A stretch of 5,476 bases of DNA. Source: Thermococci archaeon (GTDB lineage Archaea; Methanobacteriota_B; Thermococci; Thermococcales; Thermococcaceae). The notes under the pieces were generated by a model, which had not been told where the DNA came from, made no database searches, and was given only the letters and a program-made list of their open reading frames with translations. Location: contig QMUB01000100.1 in NCBI GenBank assembly GCA_003663695.1, positions 1 to 5,476 of the forward strand. The letters are read 5' to 3'. Below, one piece after another: positions 5,359 through 5,476 of this stretch (position 1 is the first letter of the stretch; every line of letters begins with the position of its first letter). The position numbers and the translations under genes are program-made.

Positions 5359-5476
5359 GGACTACCCCGTCCGTAAGGGTGGGGCTTCCTGCTTCATCAG
5401 GAAGACTTGCCCCGTGATGACTGCCCGATAAGGCACGAGGCGGGGTAGAGGTCTTCCCTCCACAGGCAGTCCGGGC
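5359..5476 (-). ncRNA. candidate omega-RNA 3' part (right end of an IS200/IS605-type element)
   Basis: Dense nested inverted repeats: CCCCGTCC/GGGTGGGG at 5365-5372 and 5377-5384 (4-nt loop, two G-T pairs on the + strand), CTTCCT/AGGAAG at 5385-5390 and 5399-5404, GGAAGAC/GTCTTCC at 5400-5406 and 5451-5457, CCCCG/CGGGG at 5410-5414 and 5441-5445, and TGCC/GGCA at 5422-5425 and 5432-5435. ACTGCC (5420-5425) can instead pair with GGCAGT (5465-5470), a pseudoknot-like option. A GGAAGCCCC followed by a terminal hairpin resembles the right ends of archaeal IS605-type elements, from which the TnpB guide RNA is made. The exact element end is not certain but should lie near 5355-5361. The guide would then be read from the flank below that point. 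It continues beyond the window. Confidence 0.5.
5359..5476 (-). mobile_element. right end of an IS200/IS605-type insertion sequence (partial)
   Basis: Called from the combination of a TnpB-like tail and the subterminal hairpins. These elements have no terminal inverted repeats and no target duplication; their ends are marked by hairpins such as those at 5365-5404. The body of the element and any tnpA lie to the right, outside the window. The insertion sits about 130 bp upstream of the smc start and leaves the smc promoter intact. Confidence 0.5.
5362..5475 (-). CDS. tnpB: C-terminal tail of a TnpB-family protein (partial, enters from the right)
   Basis: The minus-strand frame running in from the right edge is open for 37 codons and ends at TAG 5364-5362. 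It contains a Pro-rich PGLPVEGRPLP stretch and ends MKQEAPPLRTG. I recognise PVE followed later by KQEAP as a pattern common in the poorly conserved tails of archaeal IS200/IS605-type TnpB proteins. A second frame is also open to TGA 5353-5351 and gives EAGSP, another tail pattern of the family, so the exact frame is uncertain. TnpB is an RNA-guided RuvC-type nuclease carried by these elements, but none of its catalytic motifs lies inside the window, so activity cannot be judged. The sequence also carries strong RNA structure, as expected where tnpB overlaps its guide RNA. It lies upstream of smc in the same orientation, outside the smc operon. Confidence 0.5.
   Translation of the reverse strand, partial: PGLPVEGRPLPRLVPYRAVITGQVFLMKQEAPPLRTG

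Noticed and set aside
5351..5476. Alternative frame for the TnpB tail ending at TGA 5353 with EAGSP
   Set aside because: Also plausible, but it runs past the terminal hairpin into the presumed flank; the frame ending KQEAP stops at the hairpin edge and carries the PVE pattern. Kept as an alternative in the feature text.

Overview
The window looks like chromosomal DNA of a hyperthermophilic archaeon of the order Thermococcales (Pyrococcus/Thermococcus). Three things point there. The large SMC protein matches the Pyrococcus SMC as I remember it, from its MPYIEKLEMKGFKSYG start to its ATPase motifs. The CRISPR repeat begins GTTCCAATAAGAC and ends ATTGAAAC, as Thermococcales repeats do. Start codons are preceded by GGTG/GGTGA ribosome binding sites, and an archaeal TATA box lies upstream of smc. 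The genus and species cannot be fixed from the sequence alone.

Layout, left to right. Positions 1-179 hold the leader-distal end of a CRISPR array read on the + strand: three identical 30-nt repeats, two full spacers and one cut spacer. Positions 180-374 are a short non-coding gap with a hairpin directly after the last repeat and a G-rich + strand. Positions 375-5229 hold one minus-strand operon in the order smc, mntA, hepT, scpA. Positions 5230-5300 hold the smc promoter, with a perfect 8-bp dyad around the TATA box. Positions 5355-5476 hold what looks like the right end of an IS200/IS605-type element: a structured, omega-RNA-like sequence overlapping the 3' tail of a tnpB gene that enters from the right.

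SMC and ScpA are the ATPase and kleisin of the prokaryotic condensin and normally act together in chromosome organisation. Here they are separated by a complete HEPN/MNT toxin-antitoxin pair: HepT, an RNase-type toxin with R-x4-H-x-Y, and MntA, an antitoxin nucleotidyltransferase with GS-x10-D-x-D. The most interesting signal is a perfect 17-bp direct repeat (GGTGACCAAAATGGAAC on the coding strand) that covers the ribosome binding site and start codon of mntA and again those of scpA. It brackets the toxin-antitoxin module exactly. Removing one repeat copy plus the 619 bp between the copies would leave a clean smc-scpA junction with one intact ribosome binding site. The HepT C-terminal tail runs out of frame through the second copy and 38 nt into scpA. 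The simplest reading is that the module was inserted at the scpA start, took over its translation start and left a duplicated copy for scpA. I consider this insertion scar, and the resulting coupling of a toxin-antitoxin pair to condensin, the most notable feature of the window.
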